Shown here: positions 36,189 to 44,788 of the stretch, in pieces
Numbering within the stretch: position 1 is the first letter of the stretch
How the letters are laid out: every line of letters starts with the position of its first letter
Source of the DNA: Vagococcus sp. CY52-2
GTDB taxonomy: Bacteria > Bacillota > Bacilli > Lactobacillales > Vagococcaceae
Direction of reading: 5' to 3'
Length of the DNA: 64,000 nt
NCBI RefSeq assembly: GCF_022655055.1
Contig: NZ_CP093384.1
Span: 682,001-746,000, forward strand
Notes under the pieces: generated by a model
Seen by the model: only the letters and a program-made list of their open reading frames with translations
Databases searched by the model: none
Told to the model about the DNA's origin: nothing
Position numbers and translations under genes: made by a program

Positions 36189-37067
36189 ATGACAGCTTTA
36201 CTAATAGGGTTAGGACCATTACTAGGTTGGGGATTGTACCCAACTATTGCCTCAAAAATTGGTGGCAAACCAGTTAATCAAATTGTTGGATCAACGCTTG
36301 GAACATTAATTTTTGCCATTATTTTATTTTTTGTTAATGATTTAACATTGCCTACTGGCATGGATTTAACATTAGGTATCGTATCAGGGATTGGTTGGGC
36401 AAGTGCACAAATTTTAACATTTAAATCATTTGAATTAGTTGGTTCATCAAGAGCGATGCCTATCACAACAGCATTTCAATTAATTGTTGCTTCTTTATGG
36501 GGAGTGGTTCATTTAGGAAACTGGCCAACAATAACGGATAAATTGATAGGTGCTTTAGCTCTTGTATTAATTATCATTGGTGCAAGGTTTACAGTGTGGT
36601 CTGAAAAAAAAGACAGTGCTAATTCTAGTAACATTAAGAAAGCTGTGATTATTTTAGCAGTTGGTGAAATTGGTTATTGGTTATACTCAGCAGCACCGCA
36701 AGAAACAAGCATTACAGGAATGAATGCATTCTTACCACAAGCCATTGGAATGGTGATTGTGGCGGTTGTTTATAGTTTAGTTATCGCTATAAAAGAAAAA
36801 GAAAATGCATTGACTCAAGTAGTATCTTATAAACAAATTATTTCAGGATTTTTCTTTGCTTTTGCAGCTTTAACATATTTAATATCAGCTCAACCTAGTA
36901 TGAATGGATTAGCAACAGGATTCATATTATCCCAAACATCTGTTGTATTAGCGACTTTAACAGGTATTTGGTTCTTAGGACAAAAGAAAACACCAAAAGA
37001 AATGAAAATAACCATTGTTGGGCTTATCCTCATTTTATTAGCGGCAACATTAACAGTTATTGTATAA
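36189..37067 (+). CDS. rbsU: GRP-family ribose uptake protein
   Basis: A 292-residue permease with ten hydrophobic helices of the glucose/ribose porter (GRP/RbsU) family, with the N-terminal LIGLGPLLGWGLYPTIASKIGG and repeated DMT-like halves. Ribose entry by a proton-linked carrier instead of the RbsABC transporter fits rbsK and rbsD directly upstream. The ribosome site is AGGAGGATTTTGTAAAT. Confidence 0.9.
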   Translation: MTALLIGLGPLLGWGLYPTIASKIGGKPVNQIVGSTLGTLIFAIILFFVNDLTLPTGMDLTLGIVSGIGWASAQILTFKSFELVGSSRAMPITTAFQLIVASLWGVVHLGNWPTITDKLIGALALVLIIIGARFTVWSEKKDSANSSNIKKAVIILAVGEIGYWLYSAAPQETSITGMNAFLPQAIGMVIVAVVYSLVIAIKEKENALTQVVSYKQIISGFFFAFAALTYLISAQPSMNGLATGFILSQTSVVLATLTGIWFLGQKKTPKEMKITIVGLILILLAATLTVIV

Positions 37068-37074
37068 TTAGTTT

Positions 37075-37104
37075 TAAGGCCTTCTTCGTGAAGGTCTTTT
37101 TTCA
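37075..37104 (+). terminator. Terminator after rbsU
   Basis: AAGGCCTTC, loop TTCGT, GAAGGTCTT with one wobble, then T-rich. Confidence 0.85.
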
Positions 37105-37184
37105 TGTTTATCAGTTAACATTCATTAAGACTTTGGGATGATTCGTTTTCTAATAAGGTTAGATAGATGATTAGAGGTGGAAAT

Positions 37185-37523
37185 ATGAGAGATAGTAAAA
37201 AGGAAAAAGTTTTATTTATAGGATATATCATTAGTTTAATTTGGGTATTATTATTTAAGTTTTCATTATCATTTGATGACTTAATGATTCAATTCAATAA
37301 TCAGTCATAGTTAACCAAAGAACAGATTTATCAGAAATCATTAACAAGGTCATTATTTTCATCCCTTTTGGTGGACTGTTAGGGATTAATAATAAAAAAG
37401 AATGCTTATTTTTTATTCTCACTTGGAATAGAAGTGTTACCAATTATTTTTGGTTTAGGAGCGACAGATATTACTGACATGATAACTAATACATTAGGAG
37501 GAATTACTGGTCTTTTAATATAA
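37185..37523 (+). pseudogene. VanZ-like membrane protein relic
   Basis: The gene begins well (GAGGTGGAAAT then ATG, KVLFIGYIISLIWVLLFKF) but hits TAG after about 41 codons. The remainder is recognisable in other frames as KVIIFIPFGGLLGI, YFLFSLGIEVLPIIFGLGATDITDMITNTLGGITG, the VanZ-family core. At least two frame changes and one stop make it inactive. VanZ-family proteins affect glycopeptide and related antibiotic sensitivity. Confidence 0.7.
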
Positions 37524-37546
37524 AATTAGGATTTAAAGAAAATACA

Positions 37547-37750
37547 TTGAGAGAGATTAAAAATTTTGATATTGAAATTTTAACACCATTTAATGAATAC
37601 TGCCTTAGCTTTGAACATGAAAAAAAATTCTATTTTTATATTAAAAGTAAAGAAAATATTTTAGATAAAATTAGTGATAATGAAGAGTTTTCTCTTAAAA
37701 ATTTCAACTCTCTTATTGAAAAAAATTTCTTTGGGCTTTTAAATAGTTAA
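37547..37750 (+). CDS. Doubtful ORF in a decayed region
   Basis: Sixty-seven codons from a TTG without a ribosome site, rich in Phe, Glu, Lys and Asn (FNEYCLSFEHEKKFYFYIK). No membrane helix or known domain. It could be a fragment of a former gene; I would not treat it as functional. Confidence 0.2.
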   Translation: MREIKNFDIEILTPFNEYCLSFEHEKKFYFYIKSKENILDKISDNEEFSLKNFNSLIEKNFFGLLNS

Positions 37751-37795
37751 CCTAATAATTAGTTGTTTTATCATTAGGTAAACATAAATGACGTT

Positions 37796-38007
37796 ATGTC
37801 GTGCTGTAGACTTACCATGTATTACAGACGACAACATTATGACTCTGAAAAGGTCTACCTCAAAATTAAAAAAGAAATCTTATTTGTAGGGTTTCTTTTT
37901 TATGAAGATAGTGAAATATTAAAAATAGTTTTAGTAGAAAAAGTTATTGAACCAACTCGTGTATAGAAGAAGGCTTTGAGAAAACTATTCTTATTTATAA
38001 AGATTAA
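37796..38007 (+). pseudogene. Unrecognised gene relic between VanZ and queH
   Basis: An open stretch of 56 codons (SEKVYLKIKKEILFVGF and ILKIVLVEKVIEPTRV) ends at a TAG. The adjacent frame continues plausibly (IEEGFEKTILIYKD) to a TAA at 38005, suggesting one frameshift. There is no ribosome site. Part of the sequence (AAAAAAGAAA / TTTCTTTTTT at 37868-37901) can form a hairpin. The family is not recognised. Confidence 0.3.
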
Positions 38008-38108
38008 TGAATAGTTAGTTGTCAACTATCCGATAATGAGTTTTTTCTGACAAAAAGAATGGGTATGACTTTCAACACATTACTCATATAGCAACAAAAC
38101 ATGTAACT

Positions 38109-38117
38109 TTGCTATAA
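38109..38117 (+). promoter_or_regulatory. Extended -10 promoter of queH
   Basis: TTGCTATAAT contains TGnTATAAT, a perfect extended -10, about 20 bases before the ribosome site. No good -35 is needed for this promoter class. Confidence 0.5.
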
Positions 38118-38152
38118 TAAAATAAAATAGATACAATAGAGGAGTATTAGTG

Positions 38153-38872
38153 ATGGATTCGATGGATATTATAAGTAACTTGAAAAATCAAACAATCAAT
38201 TATGATAGTGTGTTGTTAAAGTTAATTCAAACATGGCAAAAAGAGGAAACACGTCCAACGATATTGCTACACAGTTGTTGTGCACCATGCAGTACCTACA
38301 CATTAGAGTTTTTAACGGATTACGCAGATGTCACGATATACTTTGCCAACTCCAATATTTATCCTGAGAGTGAATATAAAAGGCGAGCGATGGTTCAACA
38401 GGAGTTTGTAGAAACATTTAATCGTGAGTATCATAAAGAAGTGGCGTTTATCGAAGCTGATTACGAACCAAATGAATTCATTAAAATAATGACTAAACAG
38501 GGATTAACATCTGAGCCAGAAGGTGGAAAAAGGTGTACGAGTTGTTTTCAGATGAGATTAGACCTAGTGGCTGAAGAAGCGCAAAAAAGAGGATTTGATT
38601 ATTTCGGTAGTGCCTTAACGATTTCTCCAAAGAAAAATGCTCAACTGATTAATGAAATTGGATTAGACATTCAAAAGATTTATGACGTCAATTATTTGCC
38701 AAGTGATTTTAAAAAAAGAGGTGGCTATCAAAGATCAATTGAATTATGTAGAGAATACGATGTTTATCGTCAATGTTATTGTGGGTGTGTTTTTGCTGCT
38801 AAACAGCAAGGGATAGATTTAAAAAACATCAATAAAGAAGCAAAGCAGTATTTAAAAGAAGCTGAATTATAA
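38153..38872 (+). CDS. queH: Epoxyqueuosine reductase QueH
   Basis: Last step of queuosine biosynthesis on tRNA, reducing epoxyqueuosine (DUF208 family, the alternative to QueG). The 239 residues carry LLHSCCAPCSTYTLEFL near residue 35, CTSCFQMRLD near residue 122 and YRQCYCGCVFA near the C terminus, which together supply the Fe-S and metal ligand cysteines. ATG 38153 follows GAGGAGTATTAGTG. No other queuosine genes are in the window. Confidence 0.92.
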   Translation: MDSMDIISNLKNQTINYDSVLLKLIQTWQKEETRPTILLHSCCAPCSTYTLEFLTDYADVTIYFANSNIYPESEYKRRAMVQQEFVETFNREYHKEVAFIEADYEPNEFIKIMTKQGLTSEPEGGKRCTSCFQMRLDLVAEEAQKRGFDYFGSALTISPKKNAQLINEIGLDIQKIYDVNYLPSDFKKRGGYQRSIELCREYDVYRQCYCGCVFAAKQQGIDLKNINKEAKQYLKEAEL

Positions 38873-38907
38873 AAAGCATTTCTCTTTTTCTCGAGAAATG
38901 CTTTTTT
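38871..38907. terminator. Bidirectional terminator between queH and the alcohol dehydrogenase gene
   Basis: AAAAAGCATTTCTC / GAGAAATGCTTTTT stem, 14 bp, between converging genes. Confidence 0.88.
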
Positions 38908-38909
38908 AT

Positions 38910-40094
38910 TTAAAATGTCATAGGTGTTAATGAGTCAGTATAGATAGCTAATACATCATCAGCGCTAAGTGGTACATAGGCTTTTGTGCTGATATTTGAA
39001 TGCTTCACTGATTGTTCAGCCATTTCATTTAAGAGCGAGTCATCTATACCGACTTCTGGTAAGGTCATTGGAACGCCCCACTTAACAAAAGTGTCATAAG
39101 TTTGTTTAATGGCTTCTTTTGCTATGATGTATAGGTCGTCATTTAGCTCTAAATCAAACACACGGTGTCCGTATAAAGCGAAACGTTCGACTGTGTCATC
39201 ATTTAAGACGTGTTCCATCCATCTTGGTGTTAAGATAGCTAAACCAATACCATGAGTAATATCGTAATAGGCACTTAATTCATGTTCCATTGGGTGACAT
39301 GACCAAACGCCAGTTTTTCCATTTCCAGTTAAACCATTAAGTGCTAAAGAGCTTGCCCACATTAAATTAGCGCGAGCTTCATAGTTTGTTGGATCGGTTA
39401 AAGCTGTTGGCGTGTAATGCAACACTGTTCTCATTAAGCCTTCAGCAATGCCGTCTTGAACCATGGTATCTGGTGTTTGATTAAAATAATTTTCAATTAA
39501 ATGACTAAAAATATCTGCTGAACCAGCCATTGTTTGATAGGTTGGAACAGAGAATGTGTAAGTGGGATCTAAAATTGATACTTTGGGTGTGACCAGGCGT
39601 GTATGGAAACCTAATTTTTCTTTTGTTTCTTCATTTGTGATAACTGCTCCCCCATTCATTTCTGAACCTGTTGCGGCGATCGTTAATATTGTCACAATGG
39701 GTAAAGCGTTTGTCAACTTAATCTCATTGTTAACAACGAAGTCCCAAGGGTTTCCATCGTAGAATACACCTGCAGCAATTGCTTTGGAGCAATCAATTGT
39801 TGAACCTCCTCCAACAGATAAAATAACATCAACATTATTTTCTTTACAAAGGTCAACACCTTTTATAACAGTACTAAGTCTAGGATTTGGCTCGATGCCA
39901 CCTAATTCGATGATTTTAGTGTCCGTTCCAATTAAGCGGTAAATATCATCGTATAATCCATTTCGCTTAATACTACCACCACCATAAGTCAATAATACAG
40001 TTTTTCCATATTGCTTTAATACAGTTGGTAATTGGTTAATTTGATTTTTTCCAAATAAAATGTTGGTTTGTGCGTGAAAATTAAAATTCTTCAT
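38910..40094 (-). CDS. Iron-containing alcohol dehydrogenase (BdhA-like)
   Basis: A 394-residue group III alcohol dehydrogenase, probably NAD(P)H-dependent reduction of aldehydes such as butanal. The N-terminal dinucleotide domain shows GGGSIKRNGLYDDI and DVILSVGGGSTIDCSKAIA. The metal site in the helical domain uses residues around ADIFSHLIENYF, the HPMEHELSAYYDITHGIGLA motif and downstream His. ATG 40094 follows ATGGGGAATATTG. It is monocistronic. Confidence 0.9.
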   Translation of the reverse strand: MKNFNFHAQTNILFGKNQINQLPTVLKQYGKTVLLTYGGGSIKRNGLYDDIYRLIGTDTKIIELGGIEPNPRLSTVIKGVDLCKENNVDVILSVGGGSTIDCSKAIAAGVFYDGNPWDFVVNNEIKLTNALPIVTILTIAATGSEMNGGAVITNEETKEKLGFHTRLVTPKVSILDPTYTFSVPTYQTMAGSADIFSHLIENYFNQTPDTMVQDGIAEGLMRTVLHYTPTALTDPTNYEARANLMWASSLALNGLTGNGKTGVWSCHPMEHELSAYYDITHGIGLAILTPRWMEHVLNDDTVERFALYGHRVFDLELNDDLYIIAKEAIKQTYDTFVKWGVPMTLPEVGIDDSLLNEMAEQSVKHSNISTKAYVPLSADDVLAIYTDSLTPMTF

Positions 40095-40422
40095 CAATAT
40101 TCCCCATTTCTATTATGATATTGTCTTATTTTTGGAAAGATTTGTCAATAATATACTCTTTTGGCTTATATTATGATTAAGTTTTTAACTATTATATAGG
40201 CATTAAAGTGTTTTATATAATGATGTATTAATTAGTTAAATTTATAAAAATAAAAAAGATGTATTTATTTAACTTTTTAATATGTTAAAGTTTAAATAGT
40301 TATATTATTTATTTTTTATCTTGTTTATTAGGTTATTTTTATTCTTTTATACCTATTATTAGGATAGTAGGTGTCTTTTATTTAGTTTTTGTGTATTCTA
40401 AATTGAAAATGGAAGGTATAAC
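40095..40422 (-). promoter_or_regulatory. AT-rich intergenic region with the alcohol dehydrogenase promoter
   Basis: On the minus strand TTGACA (40148-40143), 17 bases, GACAAT (40125-40120) is a good promoter for the dehydrogenase gene. The remainder up to 40422 is AT-rich with no recognisable gene or fold. Confidence 0.5.
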
Positions 40423-40705
40423 ATGGATTTATTGAAACATTTTGTCGCTATTATTCCGATAGTATGGCTGATGTTATCATTGGGTGTTTTTCATATACGA
40501 GGAGATTTAGCTTGTATGATTGGATTTGTCGGCACGATTATTTTGAGCATAGTGGGTTTTGGGTTCTCTTTTGTGCATAGTATCACAGATGGTCTGGGAG
40601 GCGTTATGAATTAGCCTTAAAAAAGCGATGTTTTATTGTCTTTTATACACAATCGTTTTATGCCTCGTTGTTGTTGGTATAGGAAAAATGATGAATTACT
40701 TATAA
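40423..40705 (+). pseudogene. L-lactate permease relic (N and C ends joined)
   Basis: The first 62 codons (FVAIIPIVWLMLSLGVFHIRGDLACMIGF) resemble the start of LctP-family lactate permeases. A stop follows at once. In another frame the next 30 codons (LKKAMFYCLLYTIVLCLVVVGIGKMM to TAA at 40703) look like the family's last transmembrane helix. The ~400 residues between are missing, so a large internal deletion is likely. Its place just before lutABC fits a lost lactate uptake gene. Confidence 0.6.
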
Positions 40706-40814
40706 AAATAGTACAGAAACAGTAAAAAATTGTTTGTGAAAGTGTTTGAATTAGTCTGAAAGTAGTAAAATAAAGTTGTATTAAAAAAATAAGTTGTTGT
40801 TTGGAGGAATCAGA

Positions 40815-41573
40815 ATGAGAGTAAGCATATTTACCAGCTGTGTCGTCGATTTAATGTTTCCAAATGTTGGAATAGCCATGGTAGAGGTACTAGAACGATT
40901 AGGATGTGAGGTCGATTTTCCAGAAAAACAAATTTGCTGTGGTCAACCAACGTTTAATAGTGGTTATGAAAAGAAGAGCAAAGCAACACTCATTAATCAA
41001 TTAGAAGCATTTGAAAACTCAGATTACGTAGTAGGTGGAGCAGGGTCTTGCGTGGGGATGTTACGTGAGTATCCAGAGTTGTTGAAGGATGATGAGGTGT
41101 ATTATCCTAAAGCAGTTGAATTAGCAGAGAAAACATACGAATTTAGTCAGTTTATTTACCGGGTATTAGGACTAACAGATGTAGGTGCGTGTTATGAAGG
41201 TAAAGCAACCTATCATCGTTCTTGTCACATGACACGTCTGTTAGGTGAAAGGGAAGCACCATTTGTATTATTGGATAATGTTGAAGGGTTAGAAATGATT
41301 CCATTAGGCCATATTGAAAATTGTTGTGGTTTTGGTGGAACTTTCTCCGTCAAGATGCCAGAGATATCTGAGCAAATGGTGACAGAAAAAATGAACGATG
41401 TCATTAATACAGGTGCTGATACTTTAATTAGTGCTGATATGGGATGCTTGATGAATATTGGTGGTAAGTTTAACCGAGATGGTAATCCGATTAAAATCAT
41501 GCACATCGCAGAAATATTAAATTCAAATGTCGATACTAGTCGAATTCAATTATCTAGCGGGGTGGCAAACTAA
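40815..41573 (+). CDS. lutA: Lactate utilization protein A (CCG-domain Fe-S oxidoreductase)
   Basis: Part of the LutABC complex that oxidises L-lactate to pyruvate. The 252 residues hold two CCG domains: ICCGQPTFNSGYE near residue 42 and ENCCGFGGTFSVKMPEIS near residue 175, with further Cys in FTSCVVDLMFPN and RSCHMTRLL. ATG 40815 follows TTGGAGGAATCAGA. Its stop overlaps the lutB start by one base. Confidence 0.95.
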   Translation: MRVSIFTSCVVDLMFPNVGIAMVEVLERLGCEVDFPEKQICCGQPTFNSGYEKKSKATLINQLEAFENSDYVVGGAGSCVGMLREYPELLKDDEVYYPKAVELAEKTYEFSQFIYRVLGLTDVGACYEGKATYHRSCHMTRLLGEREAPFVLLDNVEGLEMIPLGHIENCCGFGGTFSVKMPEISEQMVTEKMNDVINTGADTLISADMGCLMNIGGKFNRDGNPIKIMHIAEILNSNVDTSRIQLSSGVAN

Positions 41574-43045
41574 TGGGATTAACAACAAGTACAAAACCAT
41601 TTAAAGAGCGATTAGAAGATAGTAAAAAAGATGTCTTCATGCAACAGGCCGTAGCTAAAGCTCAGGATGCTCAATGGGTAAAACGTGAAGGTGCTCGTGA
41701 CAAATTAGGTAATTGGCAAGAGTGGCGCGAGTTAGGTGAGAGTATCAGACAACATACGATTGCTTATTTGCCAGACTATTTGGAGCAATTTAGTGATAAT
41801 GTTGCCAAACAAGGTGGGCACGTTTATTTTGCTCAAACAGCAGAAGAAGCTAATGAGTACGTTAAACAAATCGTCTTAGATAAAAAAGCAAAAAAAATTG
41901 TTAAATCAAAATCAATGGTCACAACAGAAGTCGATGTTGATCCTATGCTGTTAACACTTGATGGCGTGAGTGTCATGGAAACTGACTTAGCAGAATTTAT
42001 TTTACAAATGGATGATTGGGATGAACCATCACATATTGTGTTTCCAAGTATTCATAAAAATAGAGAACAAATTCGTGCGGTCTTTGAGAAAAAACTTGGC
42101 TACAAAGGGGATAATGATCCAGTAAATTTAGCTAGGTGTGCTCGTGAAGTCATGAGAAAATTTTTCCTTGAAGCAGAAGTTGGGATTACAGGTTGTAACT
42201 TTGCAATTGCTGATAGTGGTATGATTAATTTGGATACAAATGAAGGAAATGCTGATTTGACGATTAGTATTCCGAAAACACAAATTGTCTTAATGGGAAT
42301 GGAACGAATTGTTCCAACGATGAAAGAAGCAGAAGTGTTGGATAACTTATTGGCTCGAAGTGCGGTTGGTCAAAGTTTAACGACTTATGTGACGTTTGCT
42401 GGACAAAAACGAGCAGATGAATCAGATGGACCAGAAGACTTCCACGTGATCATCGTGGATAATGGTCGTTCAAATGCGTTAGGAACAGCTTTCCAACCAG
42501 TCCTACAATGCATTCGTTGCGGGTCATGTTTGAATGTGTGTCCTGTTTATCGTCATATCGGTGGACATGGTTATGGGTCTATTTATCCAGGTCCAATTGG
42601 TGCTGTCTTATCTCCAGTATTAGGTGGATACAAACAGTTTGGTGAATTACCTTATGCATCAAGTTTGTGTGGTGCTTGTACAGAAACCTGCCCTGTTAAG
42701 ATTCCGTTACATGAATTATTAATTGAACACCGTAAAGTGATGACAGATGACTTGAAAATGAAACACGGATTTGAAGATTTCCAAATGAAAGTTATTGGTA
42801 GTGGGACTGCTTCACCATTTTTATTCAATTCAGCGATTCACATGGCACATGGTGGAATGGGTGTATTAAGTAAAAAATCACCAACCTCCGTTACAAATAT
42901 GTACCAGTTTGGTGGCTTTATCAATAAAGGTCCTGGACTTGTAAAAGGTTGGACAGATGTGAGAGATTTACCAAGACCACCTAAATACAAAGATAGCTTT
43001 AGAAAATGGTTTAAAGATCATAAGGCAGGTGCAGACAATGACTAA
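41573..43045 (+). CDS. lutB: Lactate utilization protein B (Fe-S protein)
   Basis: 490-residue subunit of LutABC. Two ferredoxin-like cysteine clusters are visible: CIRCGSCLNVCPVY near residue 310 and SLCGACTETCPVKIP near residue 360, enough for two [4Fe-4S] clusters. The N-terminal domain resembles LutC/DUF162. The start overlaps lutA and the end overlaps lutC by 8 bases, so all three are coupled. Confidence 0.95.
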   Translation: MGLTTSTKPFKERLEDSKKDVFMQQAVAKAQDAQWVKREGARDKLGNWQEWRELGESIRQHTIAYLPDYLEQFSDNVAKQGGHVYFAQTAEEANEYVKQIVLDKKAKKIVKSKSMVTTEVDVDPMLLTLDGVSVMETDLAEFILQMDDWDEPSHIVFPSIHKNREQIRAVFEKKLGYKGDNDPVNLARCAREVMRKFFLEAEVGITGCNFAIADSGMINLDTNEGNADLTISIPKTQIVLMGMERIVPTMKEAEVLDNLLARSAVGQSLTTYVTFAGQKRADESDGPEDFHVIIVDNGRSNALGTAFQPVLQCIRCGSCLNVCPVYRHIGGHGYGSIYPGPIGAVLSPVLGGYKQFGELPYASSLCGACTETCPVKIPLHELLIEHRKVMTDDLKMKHGFEDFQMKVIGSGTASPFLFNSAIHMAHGGMGVLSKKSPTSVTNMYQFGGFINKGPGLVKGWTDVRDLPRPPKYKDSFRKWFKDHKAGADND

Positions 43046-43748
43046 TATTTATAATCGTGATAAGTTTTTAGCTAACTTACATGAAAAATTAGGGACAACG
43101 CCTTTAAATGTTGCAGAACATCCTTATATTCCCGTGAATGATTTGCCACAAACACACTTATCAGATAAGAATGTAGACGAACTACTTGGCATTTGTAAAG
43201 AAAAAGTCAAAGATATTCATACTGAGTTGTTAGATATTCCATCAAGTGAGTTACATAATACATTGAAAAAATTGATTGAACAATCAGGAAATGGAAATAT
43301 TTTATTACCTAAAGATGATCGTTTTTCTAAAGAGTTATTAGATTTTCTAGAAACAGAATATAGCTCTGATATTTCTTATTGGGATGAGGGAGAAGAGTTT
43401 CGTGATAGTAACATAAAAAAAGCAGAAGAAGCCAATGTCGTGATTGCTAATGCTGATTTTATGCTAGCGGAATCTGGCTCGATTGTGGTAGAAACAACAC
43501 CAGGTCAAGGGCGTTCACTACACTTTTTACCAACACACTATATTTCACTGATTAAAAAAAGTAGCATTGTGGCTCGTTCAACACAAGCAGCCAACTACTT
43601 TGCTGAAAAAATTGAAAAAGGTGAATCTGTTGGTTCTGCCATTCATTTTATTTCAGGTCCATCAAACTCTGGTGACATTGAGATGCAATTAGTTGTCGGA
43701 CTTCATGGCCCGTTAAAAATGTATTATGTTGTATTAAATGATTTATAG
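43038..43748 (+). CDS. lutC: Lactate utilization protein C
   Basis: 236-residue DUF162 (LUD) domain protein, third component of LutABC. Conserved features include NVVIANADFMLAESGSIVVETTPGQGRSLHFLPTHYISL near residues 135-175 and SGPSNSGDIEMQLVVGLHGP near the C terminus. ATG 43038 (ribosome site AGGCAGGTG) overlaps lutB. Confidence 0.93.
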   Translation: MTNIYNRDKFLANLHEKLGTTPLNVAEHPYIPVNDLPQTHLSDKNVDELLGICKEKVKDIHTELLDIPSSELHNTLKKLIEQSGNGNILLPKDDRFSKELLDFLETEYSSDISYWDEGEEFRDSNIKKAEEANVVIANADFMLAESGSIVVETTPGQGRSLHFLPTHYISLIKKSSIVARSTQAANYFAEKIEKGESVGSAIHFISGPSNSGDIEMQLVVGLHGPLKMYYVVLNDL

Positions 43749-43752
43749 ACAA

Positions 43753-43793
43753 GCAAAAAGCATGTAGAGATTTTTCTACATGCTTTTTTTAAA
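43753..43793. terminator. Bidirectional terminator between lutC and scrR
   Basis: AAAAAGCATGTAGA / TCTACATGCTTTTT, 14-bp stem between converging operons. Confidence 0.9.
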
Positions 43794-44772
43794 CTGTTTG
43801 TCCCTGTACAAAAGTAACTGGTAAAAAATAATGGTCTTCTAATTTTTTCTCCACGTCATCAATTCGTTGCATTAACAAGTCAATTAAGATATCGGCATAA
43901 TCAGTCAGTGGTTGCGCGAGAGTGGTTAGTTGAGGGAAGTAAGTTCTGACAAACTTTGTTCCATCGTAGCCAATCAATTTCATATCTTCAGGAATCGAAA
44001 TACCTAGTTGTTGGCACTGGTTGTAAACTAAGATAGCTGTTAAATCATCCGTGCAAAACAACCCATCAATGTCTTCGTTTTCTAAAATTCGTTTGATTTC
44101 GATGTTTTTTAAGGCAGCTGATTGATAGCTTTGGTCAAACTTAAATACTTTAGGCGTTAATTGATGCTCTTCAATGAACGAAAGGTACCCATTCAGTCGT
44201 CTATTAGTTGGTGAGTTTGAGCGTTGGGAGCCAGTTAAAATAGCGATATTTCTTGCCCCTTTTAGAAACAGGGTCTCTGTTGCTAAATATCCCCCTTGAA
44301 AATTGTCACTACCAACAATTGGAATGCCATCTGCCAAATATCGATCAAATGAGACGATGGGTAAATCAATGTTCTCGTATTCTTTGATACCAAGATTGTG
44401 AGCCCCAGCGATAATCCCATCTACTTTATTTGCTGCTAGCATATTGATGTAGTTTCTTTCTTTTTCTTTATTATTCGCACTGTCGCAAATAATACATTTG
44501 TAACCTTTCTCGAATAATCGCGTTTCAATTTTATCAATTAATTCACCATAAAAAGGATTAGAAACAGTTGGAAAAATTAATCCAATTAATTGTGTTTGTT
44601 TACCTTGAAGGGATCTGGCTAAACTATTTGGTTGATAGTTTAGCTCCTTCATCGCTTGATTGACTTTGTTAATTGTTTTTTGACTTAAAGAGCCATAGTT
44701 ATTAATGACACGAGATACAGTTGTTGGCGATACGCCAGCTTTTTTTGCAACATCTGTTAATTTAATTGCCAT
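43789..44772 (-). CDS. scrR: LacI-family repressor of sucrose genes
   Basis: A 327-residue LacI-type regulator. The N terminus reads IKLTDVAKKAGVSPTTVSRVINNYGSLSQKTINKV, followed by the effector domain. It lies 16 bases after scrB on the same strand, in the standard scrB-scrR order of lactic acid bacteria. Two near-identical 17-base palindromic sites in the scrB/scrA gap are its probable operators. The inducer is likely a sucrose-derived sugar phosphate. Confidence 0.9.
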   Translation of the reverse strand: MAIKLTDVAKKAGVSPTTVSRVINNYGSLSQKTINKVNQAMKELNYQPNSLARSLQGKQTQLIGLIFPTVSNPFYGELIDKIETRLFEKGYKCIICDSANNKEKERNYINMLAANKVDGIIAGAHNLGIKEYENIDLPIVSFDRYLADGIPIVGSDNFQGGYLATETLFLKGARNIAILTGSQRSNSPTNRRLNGYLSFIEEHQLTPKVFKFDQSYQSAALKNIEIKRILENEDIDGLFCTDDLTAILVYNQCQQLGISIPEDMKLIGYDGTKFVRTYFPQLTTLAQPLTDYADILIDLLMQRIDDVEKKLEDHYFLPVTFVQGQTV

Positions 44773-44788
44773 TGATGCTTATCTTCCT

